Notes: generated by a model from the letters alone, not told the origin. A stretch of DNA of 64,000 nucleotides from Eubacterium sp. (GCA_017420535.1 JAFOIV010000027.1:1-64000), one strand, 5' to 3'. Numbered from the stretch's first letter, positions 1-8,912 are shown. Numbers and translations: made by a program.

Positions 1-50
1 GCAGAGGACTGAAAATCCTCGTGTCACTGGTTCGATTCCGGTTCTGGGCA
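1..50 (+). tRNA. tRNA-Phe (GAA), 5' end outside window
   Basis: The anticodon arm pairs positions 4-8 with 16-20 around a 7-nt loop carrying GAA at 11-13, which reads Phe codons. A standard TTCGATT T-loop follows, then the 3' acceptor strand and discriminator A at 50. The next bases are CGA, so the CCA tail is not encoded and must be added after transcription. The D-arm and 5' acceptor strand lie before the window. Confidence 0.93.
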
Positions 51-52
51 CG

Positions 53-81
53 AAGCCTTGAAGATTTCTTCAAGGCTTTTT
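53..81 (+). terminator. Intrinsic terminator of the tRNA transcript
   Basis: An 11-bp stem (53-63 with 68-78, loop ATTT) is followed by a T-run directly after the tRNA. Confidence 0.85.
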
Positions 82-133
82 CTTATATTTAAAGTAACCC
101 CTCTTTTTTTATAATAAGAACTTTAATAAGAAC

Positions 134-162
134 TTGACAGGAGCCGGGATAAGCTTTAGATA
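134..162 (+). promoter_or_regulatory. Sigma-A type promoter for the DUF951 gene
   Basis: TTGACA at 134-139, a 17-nt spacer and TAGATA at 157-162. The next gene is about 45 nt downstream. Confidence 0.55.
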
Positions 163-208
163 TAAATGACATAGTATTGTTTCTTTATTAATAAGAATAG
201 GAATGATC

Positions 209-391
209 ATGGATAAGATAATTTTTGAAGTAGGACAAAGAGTTATATTTAAGAAGAATCATCCTTGTGGATCAAACGAATGGATTATTGAACGCACAGG
301 AGCCGACTTCAGGATCAAGTGTACTAAATGTGGCAGAAGTCTTATGTTAACAAGGAGAAATTTCGAGAAATCTTTTAAAGATTTTGCTTAA
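209..391 (+). CDS. DUF951 family small protein
   Basis: A roughly 60-residue basic protein with a CTKCGR knuckle and conserved GQRVIFKKNHPCG and WIIERTGADFRIKC blocks, typical of DUF951 (YyzM-like). The biochemical role is not established; the small, basic, Cys-containing fold suggests nucleic-acid binding, which is inference. An ATG at 203 is also in frame, but AGGA at 199-202 sits 6 nt before ATG 209 and touches ATG 203, so 209 is preferred. It lies just upstream of rpsF, the same neighbourhood as in other Firmicutes. Confidence 0.85.
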   Translation: MDKIIFEVGQRVIFKKNHPCGSNEWIIERTGADFRIKCTKCGRSLMLTRRNFEKSFKDFA

Positions 392-397
392 AAATGC

Positions 398-427
398 TTG
401 CTTTTTAACAAGGTTCTATGGTATTAT
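398..427 (+). promoter_or_regulatory. Putative promoter of rpsF-ssb-rpsR
   Basis: TTGCTT, an 18-nt spacer and TATTAT, about 110 nt before rpsF. That leaves room for a structured leader. Confidence 0.45.
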
Positions 428-462
428 CAATCTCTGTGATATATTTTAATATATTCCTTGCT

Positions 463-504
463 TCTGCTTAAAGCACTGCGTCTGACGCGAATTTTATAAG
501 CAGA
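463..504 (+). promoter_or_regulatory. Structured leader hairpin upstream of rpsF
   Basis: TCTGCTTA (463-470) pairs with TAAGCAGA (497-504), and a nested GCGTC/GACGC hairpin (478-488) sits inside. Many bacteria autoregulate rpsF-rpsR through an S6:S18-binding leader. Position and size fit this role, but I could not verify the conserved loop bases, so the assignment is inference. Confidence 0.4.
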
Positions 505-535
505 GGCCTTAAAGACCATAAGGAGGTGCAAAAGA

Positions 536-823
536 ATGAACAAGTATGAATTAGCGTTAGTTATTAGCACAAGAATTGAAGATGACGCTAGAGAGGCTGT
601 TCTTGAGAAGGTAAAAGATCTCATTGCTAAGGTTGGCGGTACAATTTCTAATATCGATGACCAGGGTAGAAAGAGAATGGCTTACGAAGTTCAGGATATG
701 AAGGAAGGTTATTATTACTTCATTCAGATGGAAGCTCCAACAGAAGCTCCAGCTAAGTTTGAATCATCACTTCGTATCATGGATGGTGTTATAAGATACC
801 TTGTTGTTAGACAGGACGCTTAA
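536..823 (+). CDS. rpsF: 30S ribosomal protein S6
   Basis: A 95-residue S6 with the family's start (MNKYELALVIS) and the RRMAYEVQDMKEGYYY-like central block. S6 binds 16S rRNA with S18 in the 30S platform. AAGGAGGTG precedes the ATG. It is first in the conserved rpsF-ssb-rpsR operon, so S6 and its partner S18 are made together. Confidence 0.97.
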   Translation: MNKYELALVISTRIEDDAREAVLEKVKDLIAKVGGTISNIDDQGRKRMAYEVQDMKEGYYYFIQMEAPTEAPAKFESSLRIMDGVIRYLVVRQDA

Positions 824-858
824 TTCTCTTTAACCAGGTATTGGGAAGGAGTCTAACA

Positions 859-1305
859 ATGAATAAAGTTATTCTTATGGGACGCTTAACACGTGACCCA
901 GAAGTAAGATATTCTCAGGGACAGAACGGTGATCAGATGGCTATAGCAAGATATACTCTTGCAGTAGACAGAAGACAGAGAAGAACAGGTGATCAGCAGA
1001 CAGCTGATTTCATTAACTGTGTTGCTTTTGGACGTTCTGCAGAATTTGCTGAGAAGTACTTAAGACAAGGAATCAAGATTGCAATAACAGGTCGTATCCA
1101 GACTGGTAGTTATACCAATAAGGAAGGCCAGAAAGTTTACACAACAGATGTTGTAGTAGAAGAGCAGGAATTTGCTGAGAGTAAGAATTCTTCAGCTCAG
1201 GCAGGATCATATCAGCCTGATACATCTAGTGCTCCTGAAGCAGCAAGTGCTGAAGGTTTTATGAGCATTCCGGATGGAATTGAAAATGATCTTCCATTTA
1301 AGTAA
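859..1305 (+). CDS. ssb: Single-stranded DNA-binding protein
   Basis: A 148-residue SSB. An N-terminal OB fold (about 1-105) begins [18 protein letters not shown]. An acidic, Gln/Ser-rich tail follows and ends in NDLPFK, a variant of the usual DDDLPF tip with one extra Lys. It coats ssDNA in replication and repair. A TTG at 841 is in frame, but GGAAGGAG at 844-851 points to ATG 859. It lies between rpsF and rpsR in the standard order. Confidence 0.96.
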   Translation: MNKVILMGRLTRDPEVRYSQGQNGDQMAIARYTLAVDRRQRRTGDQQTADFINCVAFGRSAEFAEKYLRQGIKIAITGRIQTGSYTNKEGQKVYTTDVVVEEQEFAESKNSSAQAGSYQPDTSSAPEAASAEGFMSIPDGIENDLPFK

Positions 1306-1340
1306 AATTCCTGTTTCCAATTTTTGAAGGAGGAATAAAA

Positions 1341-1607
1341 ATGCCTTTTAATAAGTCAGAAAATAGAGACGCAGCTCCTATGAAGAGAAGACCTATGCGT
1401 AGAAGAAGAAAGGTTTGCGTTTTCTGTTCAGATAAGAATCAGGGAATCGATTACAAGGATGTTAACTTACTTAGAAAGTACATTTCTGAGAGAGGAAAGA
1501 TCCTTCCTAGAAGAATTACAGGTAACTGCGCTAAGCATCAGAGAGAGCTGACAGTTGCTGTTAAGAGAGCTAGACAGATTGCCCTTATTCCATACGTTGT
1601 AGAGTAA
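1341..1607 (+). CDS. rpsR: 30S ribosomal protein S18
   Basis: An 88-residue, Arg-rich S18 with the VCVFC motif near residue 27 and the conserved [17 protein letters not shown] block. It forms the S6:S18 heterodimer on the 30S platform. GAAGGAGGA precedes the ATG. Last gene of the operon, followed at once by a terminator. The extra Cys (CVFCSDKN, later NCAKH) would allow a zinc-binding form, which is inference. Confidence 0.97.
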   Translation: MPFNKSENRDAAPMKRRPMRRRRKVCVFCSDKNQGIDYKDVNLLRKYISERGKILPRRITGNCAKHQRELTVAVKRARQIALIPYVVE

Positions 1608-1612
1608 GAGTT

Positions 1613-1653
1613 AAAAAAAGCATCATCTTGCGTTAGGCGAGATGGTGCTTTTT
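1613..1653 (+). terminator. Terminator of rpsF-ssb-rpsR
   Basis: A long GCATCATCT / AGATGGTGC stem with a T-run. The 3' flank is partly duplicated (two copies of GCTTTTTTGTTATAG). Confidence 0.85.
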
Positions 1654-1705
1654 TGTTATAGCTTTTTTGTTATAGAAAAAATCTCTACAAGTAAATATTA
1701 TTTTG

Positions 1706-1714
1706 TGTTATAAT
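1706..1714 (+). promoter_or_regulatory. Extended -10 promoter of dapL
   Basis: TG-T-TATAAT, an extended -10 element. No good -35 is visible (TACAAG at the right distance). Confidence 0.5.
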
Positions 1715-1773
1715 ATCAAAGCCGCAAATTTTACGGTAATAATACGATTATGAATGATCAGGAGGAAAATACG

Positions 1774-2991
1774 ATGATCCGTGTAAATGAAGACTATTTA
1801 AAACTCCCTGGCTCTTACCTTTTTTCAAATATTGCAAAGAAGGTAGCAGCGTTTACAGAGGCTAACCCTGACAAGAAGATTATCAGACTTGGTATCGGTG
1901 ATGTAACTCAGCCACTTTGCCCGGCAGTAATAAAAGCACTTCATAGCGCAGTTGATGAAATGGCAGACAAAGATACATTTAGAGGATATGCACCTGATCT
2001 TGGTTACTCTTTCCTCCGTGATACTATAGTTGAAAAAGTTTATAAAAAACTCGGAGCTGATATCAGCAGTGATGAGATCTTTATCAGCGACGGAGCAAAG
2101 TCTGATTCAGGTAACATCCAGGAAATCTTTACACATGATACAAAGGTTGCTGTATGTGACCCGGTTTATCCTGTTTATGTAGATACAAATGTTATGTCAG
2201 GACGTACAGGGGTTTATGATGAAAACACAGGCCTTTGGAGCAATGTGATCTATATGCCTTGTACAGCAGCAAATAATTATTGCCCTGAATTCCCTAAAGA
2301 AGTTCCAGATCTTATCTATCTCTGCTTCCCAAATAATCCAACAGGTGCCACAATTACAAAGGCTCAGCTTCAGGATTGGGTTGATTATGCAAATAAGAAT
2401 AAGGCTGTTATTGTTTATGATGCAGCTTACGAAGCATATATCAGTGAAGAAGATGTGCCACATTCTATCTATGAATGTGAAGGCGCAAGAACCTGTGCTA
2501 TAGAGATAAGAAGTTTCTCAAAGAATGCAGGTTTCACAGGTACTCGTCTTGGTTATACAGTTGTTCCATCAGACCTTAAGGACGCTGATGGTGTTGAAAT
2601 AAGACAGCTTTGGGCTAGACGTCATGGAACAAAGTTCAACGGTGCTCCATATATCATTCAGAGAGCTGGAGAAGCAGTTTTCTCAGATGAAGGACAGAAG
2701 GAAACAAATGAGCAGATCGCTTATTATATGAATAATGCCAAAGTTATCCTTGAAGGTCTTAAAGCAGCTGGTTATACAGTTTCTGGTGGTGTAAACGCAC
2801 CTTACATCTGGCTTAAGACTCCAGATAATATGACATCATGGGATTTCTTTGATTATCTCCTTTTGAATGCAAATGTTGTTGGTACTCCAGGTTCAGGATT
2901 CGGACCTTCAGGTGAGGGATATTTCAGACTTACTGCTTTCGGAACATATGAAAATACTGTAGAAGCAGTTGAGAGAATTAAGAAACTGTAA
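1774..2991 (+). CDS. dapL: LL-diaminopimelate aminotransferase
   Basis: A 405-residue PLP fold-type I aminotransferase. It converts tetrahydrodipicolinate straight to LL-diaminopimelate with glutamate as amino donor, bypassing the succinylase and acetylase routes. DAP feeds both lysine and peptidoglycan. The start [17 protein letters not shown], the GIGDVTQPL block, FPNNPTGA and the PLP-lysine segment [14 protein letters not shown] match DapL. An upstream ATG at 1750 is in frame, but AGGAGG at 1760-1765 supports ATG 1774. It is monocistronic, with its own promoter and terminator. Confidence 0.95.
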   Translation: MIRVNEDYLKLPGSYLFSNIAKKVAAFTEANPDKKIIRLGIGDVTQPLCPAVIKALHSAVDEMADKDTFRGYAPDLGYSFLRDTIVEKVYKKLGADISSDEIFISDGAKSDSGNIQEIFTHDTKVAVCDPVYPVYVDTNVMSGRTGVYDENTGLWSNVIYMPCTAANNYCPEFPKEVPDLIYLCFPNNPTGATITKAQLQDWVDYANKNKAVIVYDAAYEAYISEEDVPHSIYECEGARTCAIEIRSFSKNAGFTGTRLGYTVVPSDLKDADGVEIRQLWARRHGTKFNGAPYIIQRAGEAVFSDEGQKETNEQIAYYMNNAKVILEGLKAAGYTVSGGVNAPYIWLKTPDNMTSWDFFDYLLLNANVVGTPGSGFGPSGEGYFRLTAFGTYENTVEAVERIKKL

Positions 2992-3013
2992 TAAAATATA
3001 AAAGTAATAGTTA

Positions 3014-3044
3014 AATGACCAGCTATTATAGCTGGTCATTTTTC
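3014..3044 (+). terminator. Terminator of dapL
   Basis: AATGACCAGCTA pairs with TAGCTGGTCATT, followed by T-rich DNA. Confidence 0.88.
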
Positions 3045-3081
3045 ATCGTAATAGATAGTTTATTTATTAATGGGGTGTTTT

Positions 3082-4149
3082 ATGACGAAAGAAGATCTTT
3101 CTTTTTTTAAAAACAAGAAAATACTTATAACAGGTCATACAGGTTTTAAAGGTTCATGGTTATCTATGATACTTATCATGTCAGGAGCCACGGTTACAGG
3201 TTATTCCTTAGAGCCGCCTACTGATCCATCACTATTTAAATTAGCTGGCCTGGAAAATAAAATTAGATCGGTCATTGGAGATATCAGAGATCGGGAACAT
3301 TTGTTTAAAGTATTTAAGGAAACAAATCCGGAGATAGTGATCCATCTTGCTGCACAGCCAATCGTAAGAGAATCCTATGTGGATCCGGTTTATACCTATG
3401 AAACAAATGTAATGGGAACAGTTAATATCTTAGAAGCTGTAAGACAGAGCACATCTGTAAGATCATTTTTAAATGTTACAACTGATAAGGTATATAAGAA
3501 TCGCGAATGGTGCTGGGGTTACAGAGAAGATGAAATGTTAGATGGATATGATCCATATTCCAATTCAAAATCCTGTTCGGAACTTGTGACTCATTCATAT
3601 ATAAATTCATATTTTAATGACATGGGCATTGCTGCAAGTACTGCCAGAGCTGGAAATGTAATCGGCGGCGGTGATTTTGCTAAGGACAGGATAATCCCTG
3701 ACTCAGTAAGAGCAGCCTTAAATAATGAAGATATCAAGGTTAGAAATCCTTATTCCATAAGGCCTTATCAACATGTTTTAGAACCACTCAGCATATATCT
3801 TACTATTGTAAAAAAACAATATGAGGATAAAAAATATGCAGGCTTTTACAATGTGGGACCAGATGATAAGGATTGTATCACCACAGGAGAATTAGTTGAT
3901 CTATTCTGCAATAAATGGAATGCCGTAGCTAACGCTTCTCTTAAGTGGGAAAATGTATCTGACATGGGACCTCATGAGGCAACATTTTTAAAGCTGGATT
4001 GTTCTAAGATAAAATCTGTCTTTGGATGGAAGCCGGTCTGGGATATAGAGAAGGCTGTTGAAATGACTGCTAAATGGACCAGGGCTTATGTTTCAAATGA
4101 AGATATAGCATGTGAAATGACTGCCGAGATAAAAGAGTTTTTTGGATAA
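3082..4149 (+). CDS. rfbG: CDP-glucose 4,6-dehydratase
   Basis: An extended SDR enzyme of about 355 residues that turns CDP-glucose into CDP-4-keto-6-deoxyglucose, the first step to CDP-3,6-dideoxyhexoses. The NAD-binding motif ITGHTGFKGSW is diagnostic for this subfamily, and the catalytic Tyr/Lys pair is in YSNSKS. The first in-frame ATG is 3070; GGGGTG at 3072-3077 points to ATG 3082. It is followed 23 nt later by the next pathway enzyme. The CDP-glucose-forming enzyme (RfbF) is not in the window. Confidence 0.9.
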   Translation: MTKEDLSFFKNKKILITGHTGFKGSWLSMILIMSGATVTGYSLEPPTDPSLFKLAGLENKIRSVIGDIRDREHLFKVFKETNPEIVIHLAAQPIVRESYVDPVYTYETNVMGTVNILEAVRQSTSVRSFLNVTTDKVYKNREWCWGYREDEMLDGYDPYSNSKSCSELVTHSYINSYFNDMGIAASTARAGNVIGGGDFAKDRIIPDSVRAALNNEDIKVRNPYSIRPYQHVLEPLSIYLTIVKKQYEDKKYAGFYNVGPDDKDCITTGELVDLFCNKWNAVANASLKWENVSDMGPHEATFLKLDCSKIKSVFGWKPVWDIEKAVEMTAKWTRAYVSNEDIACEMTAEIKEFFG

Positions 4150-4172
4150 TATAAGATAACGAGGAATTATTT

Positions 4173-5525
4173 ATGGGAAGATGGCAAAATGAAGAAGAAG
4201 CAAGAGAAGAGATAAAGTCTCTTGTGGCTGAATTCTATAAGGAATTTAAAGAAAAAGAATTAAGTAAAGAATTTAAGGAAGGTGACAGGATACCTTATGC
4301 ATCAAGAGTATATGATGAAAAGGAAATGATGAGCCTTACAGATGCAACATTAGATTTCTGGCTTACAGCAGGAAGATTCTCAGACAGATTTGAGAAAGAA
4401 TTTGCTGAGTGGATAGGAGTTAAATATGTGAATCTGGTAAATAGTGGTTCATCAGCAAATCTTCTTGCCTTTGCAACTCTTACATCTCCATTGCTTAAAG
4501 AAAGAGCAATTAAAAGAGGAGATGAAGTTATAACAGTTGCCTGTGGATTTCCTACAACTATTGCACCAATCCTTCAGTATGGCGCAGTTCCGGTATTTGT
4601 GGATGTAACTATTCCTGAATATAATATTGATGTTAATATGCTGCAGAATGCTCTTTCTGAAAAGACTAAAGCTGTAATGATAGCACATACTTTAGGAAAT
4701 CCATTTAATCTTAAGGCACTAAAAGAATTTTGTGATAAGAATAACCTCTGGCTTGTAGAAGATAACTGCGATGCCTTAGGTTCAAAATATACCATTGACG
4801 GAGTAACAAAATTTACAGGAACCTGGGGAGATATCGGTACTTCATCTTTCTATCCACCACATCATATGACAATGGGTGAAGGGGGAGCTGTATATACAGA
4901 TAATCCGCTGTTACAAAAGATAATAAGATCAATGCGTGACTGGGGAAGAGAATGCGTATGTCCTCCAGGAAAGGATAATCTTTGCGGCCATAGATTTGAT
5001 GGCGATTTTGGACTGCTTCCTCATGGATATGATCATAAATATGTTTACAGCCATTTAGGATTTAATCTTAAAGTGAGCGATATGCAGGCAGCTGTAGGTG
5101 TTGAACAGTTAAAGAAATTCCCTTCATTTATTAAGAGAAGGATAGAAAACTGGAATTATCTTAGAGAAGGATTAAATGATCTTTCTGACAAGCTTATTCT
5201 TCCAAAGGCTGAAGAAAACAGTGAGCCATCCTGGTTTGGGTTCCTTATAACAGTAAAGGAAGATTCAGGACTTGATAGAACTAAGATCACAAGATATATA
5301 GAGGATCATAACGTTCAGACAAGACTACTTTTCAGCGGAAATATTACACTTCATCCTTGCTTTGATGATATAAGGGATACTGATGCATATAGAACAGTGG
5401 GATCTTTAGAAAATACAGATTATATAATGAATAACACCTTCTGGATAGGCGTTTATCCTGGTATGACAAAGAAAAAACTGGACTATATGATACGTGTAAT
5501 ACATGAAGCAGTGAACGATAAATAA
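4173..5525 (+). CDS. rfbH: CDP-6-deoxy-4-keto-glucose 3-dehydrase (E1, RfbH type)
   Basis: A 450-residue member of the DegT/DnrJ/EryC1 family that acts as the PMP- and iron-sulfur-dependent E1 dehydrase, removing the C3 hydroxyl of CDP-4-keto-6-deoxyglucose. The PLP-lysine position holds His230 (SFYPPHHMTMGEGG), the hallmark of E1-type dehydrases as opposed to aminotransferases. Cys199, Cys261, Cys263 and Cys271 (CVC then seven residues to C) match the 2Fe-2S ligand pattern. E1 needs a reductase partner (E3, RfbI/AscD type), which is not adjacent. It forms a two-gene unit with rfbG. Confidence 0.9.
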   Translation: MGRWQNEEEAREEIKSLVAEFYKEFKEKELSKEFKEGDRIPYASRVYDEKEMMSLTDATLDFWLTAGRFSDRFEKEFAEWIGVKYVNLVNSGSSANLLAFATLTSPLLKERAIKRGDEVITVACGFPTTIAPILQYGAVPVFVDVTIPEYNIDVNMLQNALSEKTKAVMIAHTLGNPFNLKALKEFCDKNNLWLVEDNCDALGSKYTIDGVTKFTGTWGDIGTSSFYPPHHMTMGEGGAVYTDNPLLQKIIRSMRDWGRECVCPPGKDNLCGHRFDGDFGLLPHGYDHKYVYSHLGFNLKVSDMQAAVGVEQLKKFPSFIKRRIENWNYLREGLNDLSDKLILPKAEENSEPSWFGFLITVKEDSGLDRTKITRYIEDHNVQTRLLFSGNITLHPCFDDIRDTDAYRTVGSLENTDYIMNNTFWIGVYPGMTKKKLDYMIRVIHEAVNDK

Positions 5526-5557
5526 AAATGATACAATTAATGTGCATTTGTGATTTA

Positions 5558-5586
5558 TTGACAAGAAAATATAGATAACGTATAAT
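5558..5586 (+). promoter_or_regulatory. Perfect-consensus sigma-A promoter
   Basis: TTGACA, exactly 17 nt, TATAAT, about 90 nt upstream of the SPFH gene. A weak GGCCAAAAC / GTTTTTGGTT hairpin (about 5601-5626) lies in the leader. Confidence 0.85.
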
Positions 5587-5677
5587 TTTTGATGGATGTT
5601 GGCCAAAACTGGAATCGTTTTTGGTTACAAATAATTTGCCATAATGAAGAATTATGGAATATATGGAGGTATAAATA

Positions 5678-7108
5678 ATGGGATTTATTCAAGCATTCGC
5701 AGGCGCTCTTGGAGGAACATTCGCTGATCAGTGGTTAGATTTCTACGGACCAATGGAAGGTGTTTCAGCAACAGCAGGTATTTTCCCTGGTTATCCAATG
5801 GGTAGAAACAATGGCAGAGGAGCTAATTACAAGGGAAACGAAAATATCATTACTAATGGTAGTAAGGTTATCGTTCCTGAAGGAACAGCACTTATCACAA
5901 TTCAGGATGGGGCTATTACCAATGTAATTACACAGGTTGGTGGTTACATTATGGCAAATGATGATCCAAGTGCTAAGTCAATTTTTGCAGGAGACGGTTT
6001 TATTGATTCACTTGTAAAGTCAACATGGGAAAAGGTTAAGTTTGGTGGCGTTCCAAGCACACAGCAGCTTCTTTTCTATGTAAATCTTAAAGAAATTCCA
6101 AATAATAAATTCGGCACACAGTCAGAAATTTATTGGGATGATGCATTCTTTGGAACACAGGTTGGTGCATTAACAAGAGGTACATATACTCTTAAGATCA
6201 CAGATCCAATCCTTTTCGCAAAGAATTTTGTTCCAGTAAAATATCTTACAGCAGGTGCAGAACCATTTGATTTTGCAGATATGGATAATGAAGCTGGAGA
6301 GCAGCTTTTCAACGAAGTAGTTGGAAGTCTTTCAGCGGCATTTTCTAATTATACAAATGATCCTTCTAAGGGAAACCGCATGACAAAGATCCAGGGAGAT
6401 CAGATCGGTTTCGCTCAGGCATTATCAAAGGCTGTAGATGATGGTTATCAGTGGAAGCAGGACAGAGGTCTTGAAATCGTTAAGGTTGCCATCACAGCAA
6501 TTGAATATGATGATGATACAAAGGAAATGATGAAGGATGTCAAGAGAGCAGACGCTCTTTCTGGCGCAAGAGGAAATTCATTCATGCAGCAGTCAGTTGC
6601 AAGAGGTATGCAGGCAGCTGGCGAAAACGGCGGCGGCATGGGCATGGCATTCATGGGAATGGGCATGGGTGCTGCAGGCGGAATGATGAATGGAATGCAG
6701 CAGCCTAATAACCCAAGCACATATCAGCCTAACTTCGGCGGACAGCAGATGCAGCAGCCATACGGACAGCAGATGCAGCAGCCATATGGACAGCCACAGC
6801 AGCCATACGGACAGCCACAGCAGCCATACGGACAGCCACAGCAGCCATACGGACAGCCACAGCAGCCATATGGACAGCCACAGCAGCCATACGGACAGCC
6901 ACAGCAGCCATATGGACAGCCACAGCAGCCATATGATCAGGCACAGCAGATGCAGCAGCCACAGCAGCCAGCACAGGATATGGCTCAGCAGCCACAGCAG
7001 GCTCAGGATCCAACAGCAAAACTTATTGAGATGAAGAAGTTACTTGATGCTGGTGTAATCTCTCAGGAAGAATTTGATAAAGTAAAGGCTCAGGTATTGG
7101 GGTTATAA
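5678..7108 (+). CDS. SPFH-domain protein with PYGQPQQ repeats and SHOCT tail (YdjI-like)
   Basis: A 476-residue protein. Residues about 1-310 match the virion-core/YdjI branch of the SPFH superfamily (start GFIQAFAGALGGTFADQW, then VPEGTALITIQDGAI). A Gly/Met-rich stretch follows (about 310-345), then a Pro/Gln linker (about 350-450) with seven perfect PYGQPQQ units. The C-terminal 30 residues (KLIEMKKLLDAGVISQEEFD) form a SHOCT-type helix pair. SPFH proteins scaffold membranes; YdjI in Bacillus works with PspA/YdjGH in the envelope-stress response. That role is inferred here. The next gene starts 3 nt downstream. Confidence 0.85.
   Translation: MGFIQAFAGALGGTFADQWLDFYGPMEGVSATAGIFPGYPMGRNNGRGANYKGNENIITNGSKVIVPEGTALITIQDGAITNVITQVGGYIMANDDPSAKSIFAGDGFIDSLVKSTWEKVKFGGVPSTQQLLFYVNLKEIPNNKFGTQSEIYWDDAFFGTQVGALTRGTYTLKITDPILFAKNFVPVKYLTAGAEPFDFADMDNEAGEQLFNEVVGSLSAAFSNYTNDPSKGNRMTKIQGDQIGFAQALSKAVDDGYQWKQDRGLEIVKVAITAIEYDDDTKEMMKDVKRADALSGARGNSFMQQSVARGMQAAGENGGGMGMAFMGMGMGAAGGMMNGMQQPNNPSTYQPNFGGQQMQQPYGQQMQQPYGQPQQPYGQPQQPYGQPQQPYGQPQQPYGQPQQPYGQPQQPYGQPQQPYDQAQQMQQPQQPAQDMAQQPQQAQDPTAKLIEMKKLLDAGVISQEEFDKVKAQVLGL
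6782..6949 (+). repeat. 21-bp tandem repeat inside the SPFH gene
   Basis: Seven in-frame 21-bp units encode PYGQPQQ (6782-6928), followed by a degenerate PYDQAQQ unit (6929-6949). Units differ only by TAT/TAC in the Tyr codon, which indicates recent expansion. The unit resembles CAGCCACAGCAGCCATA-type slippage-prone DNA. Confidence 0.95.
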
Positions 7109-7111
7109 TTT

Positions 7112-8542
7112 ATGGATGAAAATAATATCGACGTTGTTAAAACAGACGAAGGTGCAAAGGACGGTCAGGTAAAGTGTCCGAAATGTGGCGCTACTGATAT
7201 TGCTCTTAATACAAAAACTGGAAAACTTCGCTGTAATTTTTGCCGACATGAATTTGATCCTGTAAAGGTTGATATATCACCTGATATTCAGAACCTTGAA
7301 GGAATAAGAATTGGATCTGGTGCAAGCCAGATTCAGGCAGATACAAAAGATGTGGTTACACTTAAGTGTAGCAGCTGTGGAGCAGAAGTAGTTATTGATA
7401 CTGCTTCAGCTACTCAGGCAAGATGTCACTGGTGTAGAAATACCCTTTCAATCAATCAGCAGGTTCCAAATGGAGCTGTTCCTGATGTAGTTCTTCCATT
7501 CAAGATGAATAAGAACGAAGCAAGAAGTAAGATTGAAGGATTTGTATTAAAGAGAAAATTCTTTGCACATCCAACATTTACTAAGGAATTTACAACAGAG
7601 AATATCTGTGGTGTATATTTCCCATATATGTTAGTAGACGTTAATGCTCATATGAAACTGGAAGGTTTAGGAGAGATCCAGACCAGAAGATATACTGTTA
7701 AATCAGGAGATCATGAAGAGACTTTATATGATGCAGATAGCTACCAGGTAGGCAGAGATTTTGATATTGCTATTGATGACCTTAGTATCGAAGCAAGTGC
7801 TGATAAACTTGACTATAGTTCAAAGGATAAGACAACCAATATCATCAATGCCATAATGCCATTTGATACAGAGAATTGTGTTAGATATGATTCAAACTAT
7901 ATCAAAGGTTATACATCTGAAAAGAGAGATACTGATATAAAGGATCTCAAGGAAATCACTGAAACACAGGCAGCTGACGTAGCAAGACATTCTATAAAGA
8001 ATTCTATTTCAAAATACGACAGAGGTGTTTCATGGAAGAGTGAAGACTTTAATATTAAAGGTGAATCCTGGACAGCTTCTTATCTTCCTGTTTGGCTTTA
8101 CAGTTATTTAGAGAAAAAGAACGGTAAGAACCTTCTTCATTATGTAGCTGTAAATGCAAGAAATGGCCAGACAATGGGTAGTGTACCTATTAACAAGACA
8201 AAACTGATCATTACATCATTTATAGTTGAAATAGTAGCATTTTTCTTAGCTCTTTTACTTAATCCGGTTTTCGATGACGATAAGCCATATAACTGGATAC
8301 TTCTTGTAGCTGGATTTTTATTCTATTTTATAATGTATTCACGTTATAGAAATGCGGGTGCATCCTATAGTTATGAATCCAAGACGAAATTCACGGTATC
8401 GAATCTAAAGACCATGGATGTATTCGTAGAGAAGAAGAAGAGACTTAGAAACGCTCGTATCAAAGATGAGAATAGTAGTGAAGTAAGAGGTAAACATTTT
8501 AAGTTTAATAAACCTGATATCAAAATTCCAGGTATGAAATAA
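7112..8542 (+). CDS. Zinc-ribbon membrane protein (YdjG-like)
   Basis: A 476-residue protein with two N-terminal zinc ribbons: C22/C25/C41/C44 and C86/C89/C105/C108. A long soluble middle region follows (about 110-360), then two membrane helices near 364-382 and 393-410 and a basic C-terminal tail. The pairing with an SPFH protein matches the Bacillus ydjG-ydjI arrangement, so a role in membrane or envelope stress is likely; this is inferred from context. ATG lies 3 nt after the SPFH stop, indicating translational coupling. Confidence 0.75.
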   Translation: MDENNIDVVKTDEGAKDGQVKCPKCGATDIALNTKTGKLRCNFCRHEFDPVKVDISPDIQNLEGIRIGSGASQIQADTKDVVTLKCSSCGAEVVIDTASATQARCHWCRNTLSINQQVPNGAVPDVVLPFKMNKNEARSKIEGFVLKRKFFAHPTFTKEFTTENICGVYFPYMLVDVNAHMKLEGLGEIQTRRYTVKSGDHEETLYDADSYQVGRDFDIAIDDLSIEASADKLDYSSKDKTTNIINAIMPFDTENCVRYDSNYIKGYTSEKRDTDIKDLKEITETQAADVARHSIKNSISKYDRGVSWKSEDFNIKGESWTASYLPVWLYSYLEKKNGKNLLHYVAVNARNGQTMGSVPINKTKLIITSFIVEIVAFFLALLLNPVFDDDKPYNWILLVAGFLFYFIMYSRYRNAGASYSYESKTKFTVSNLKTMDVFVEKKKRLRNARIKDENSSEVRGKHFKFNKPDIKIPGMK

Positions 8543-8566
8543 GGTTGATTTTAGCTTAAAATGCAC

Positions 8567-8595
8567 TTTACTTTTCTAAAAGAATCTAATATACT
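8567..8595 (+). promoter_or_regulatory. Promoter of the aspS T-box transcript
   Basis: TTTACT, a 17-nt spacer and TATACT. The T-box leader begins directly downstream. Confidence 0.6.
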
Positions 8596-8601
8596 AATAC
8601 G

Positions 8602-8912
8602 GTATATAAAAAAGGCTATGACTAAAGACTTCTTTTAGAAAAGACATTACAGGGAGGATGTTCACCGACTGAGAGACATCCATGACACCTTTAAAAGAGG
8701 AACGCTTTAAGAGCTGTCTTTCTGAACCAAAGATTTTATCTTTGCCGATAACAATAGGATTAAGTAGGAAAGAACGTTTAGTACGCGTTAAGTATTTTGA
8801 GAGCAGATAGGTTGCTGAAAAATTGAGTCTATCTGAAAGCGGGTGGTACCGCGAATAAGATTGTTTATTCGTCCCGGAACTTATATTTTATAAGTTCCGG
8901 GATTATTTTATG
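8602..8912 (+). promoter_or_regulatory. T-box leader (Asp) controlling aspS
   Basis: The T-box sequence GGGTGGTACCGCG lies at 8841-8853. The terminator pairs 8873-8885 with 8889-8901 and is followed by a T-rich tract. The probable specifier codon is GAC (Asp) at 8684-8686, in the CATGACACC context that aligns with the specifier loop of the Phe T-box later in the window. Uncharged tRNA-Asp should stabilise the antiterminator and switch on aspS, and possibly the gatCAB genes behind it. The start is estimated from the promoter. Confidence 0.92.

Noticed and set aside
6782..6949. Regular repeats that could suggest a CRISPR array
   Set aside because: Units are contiguous, in frame, with no spacers.
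6690..7034. Open frames on both strands (His/Ser-rich on plus, Ala/Val/Met-rich on minus) across 6690-7034
   Set aside because: They are out-of-frame reads of the 21-bp coding repeat; no ribosome site and extreme composition.
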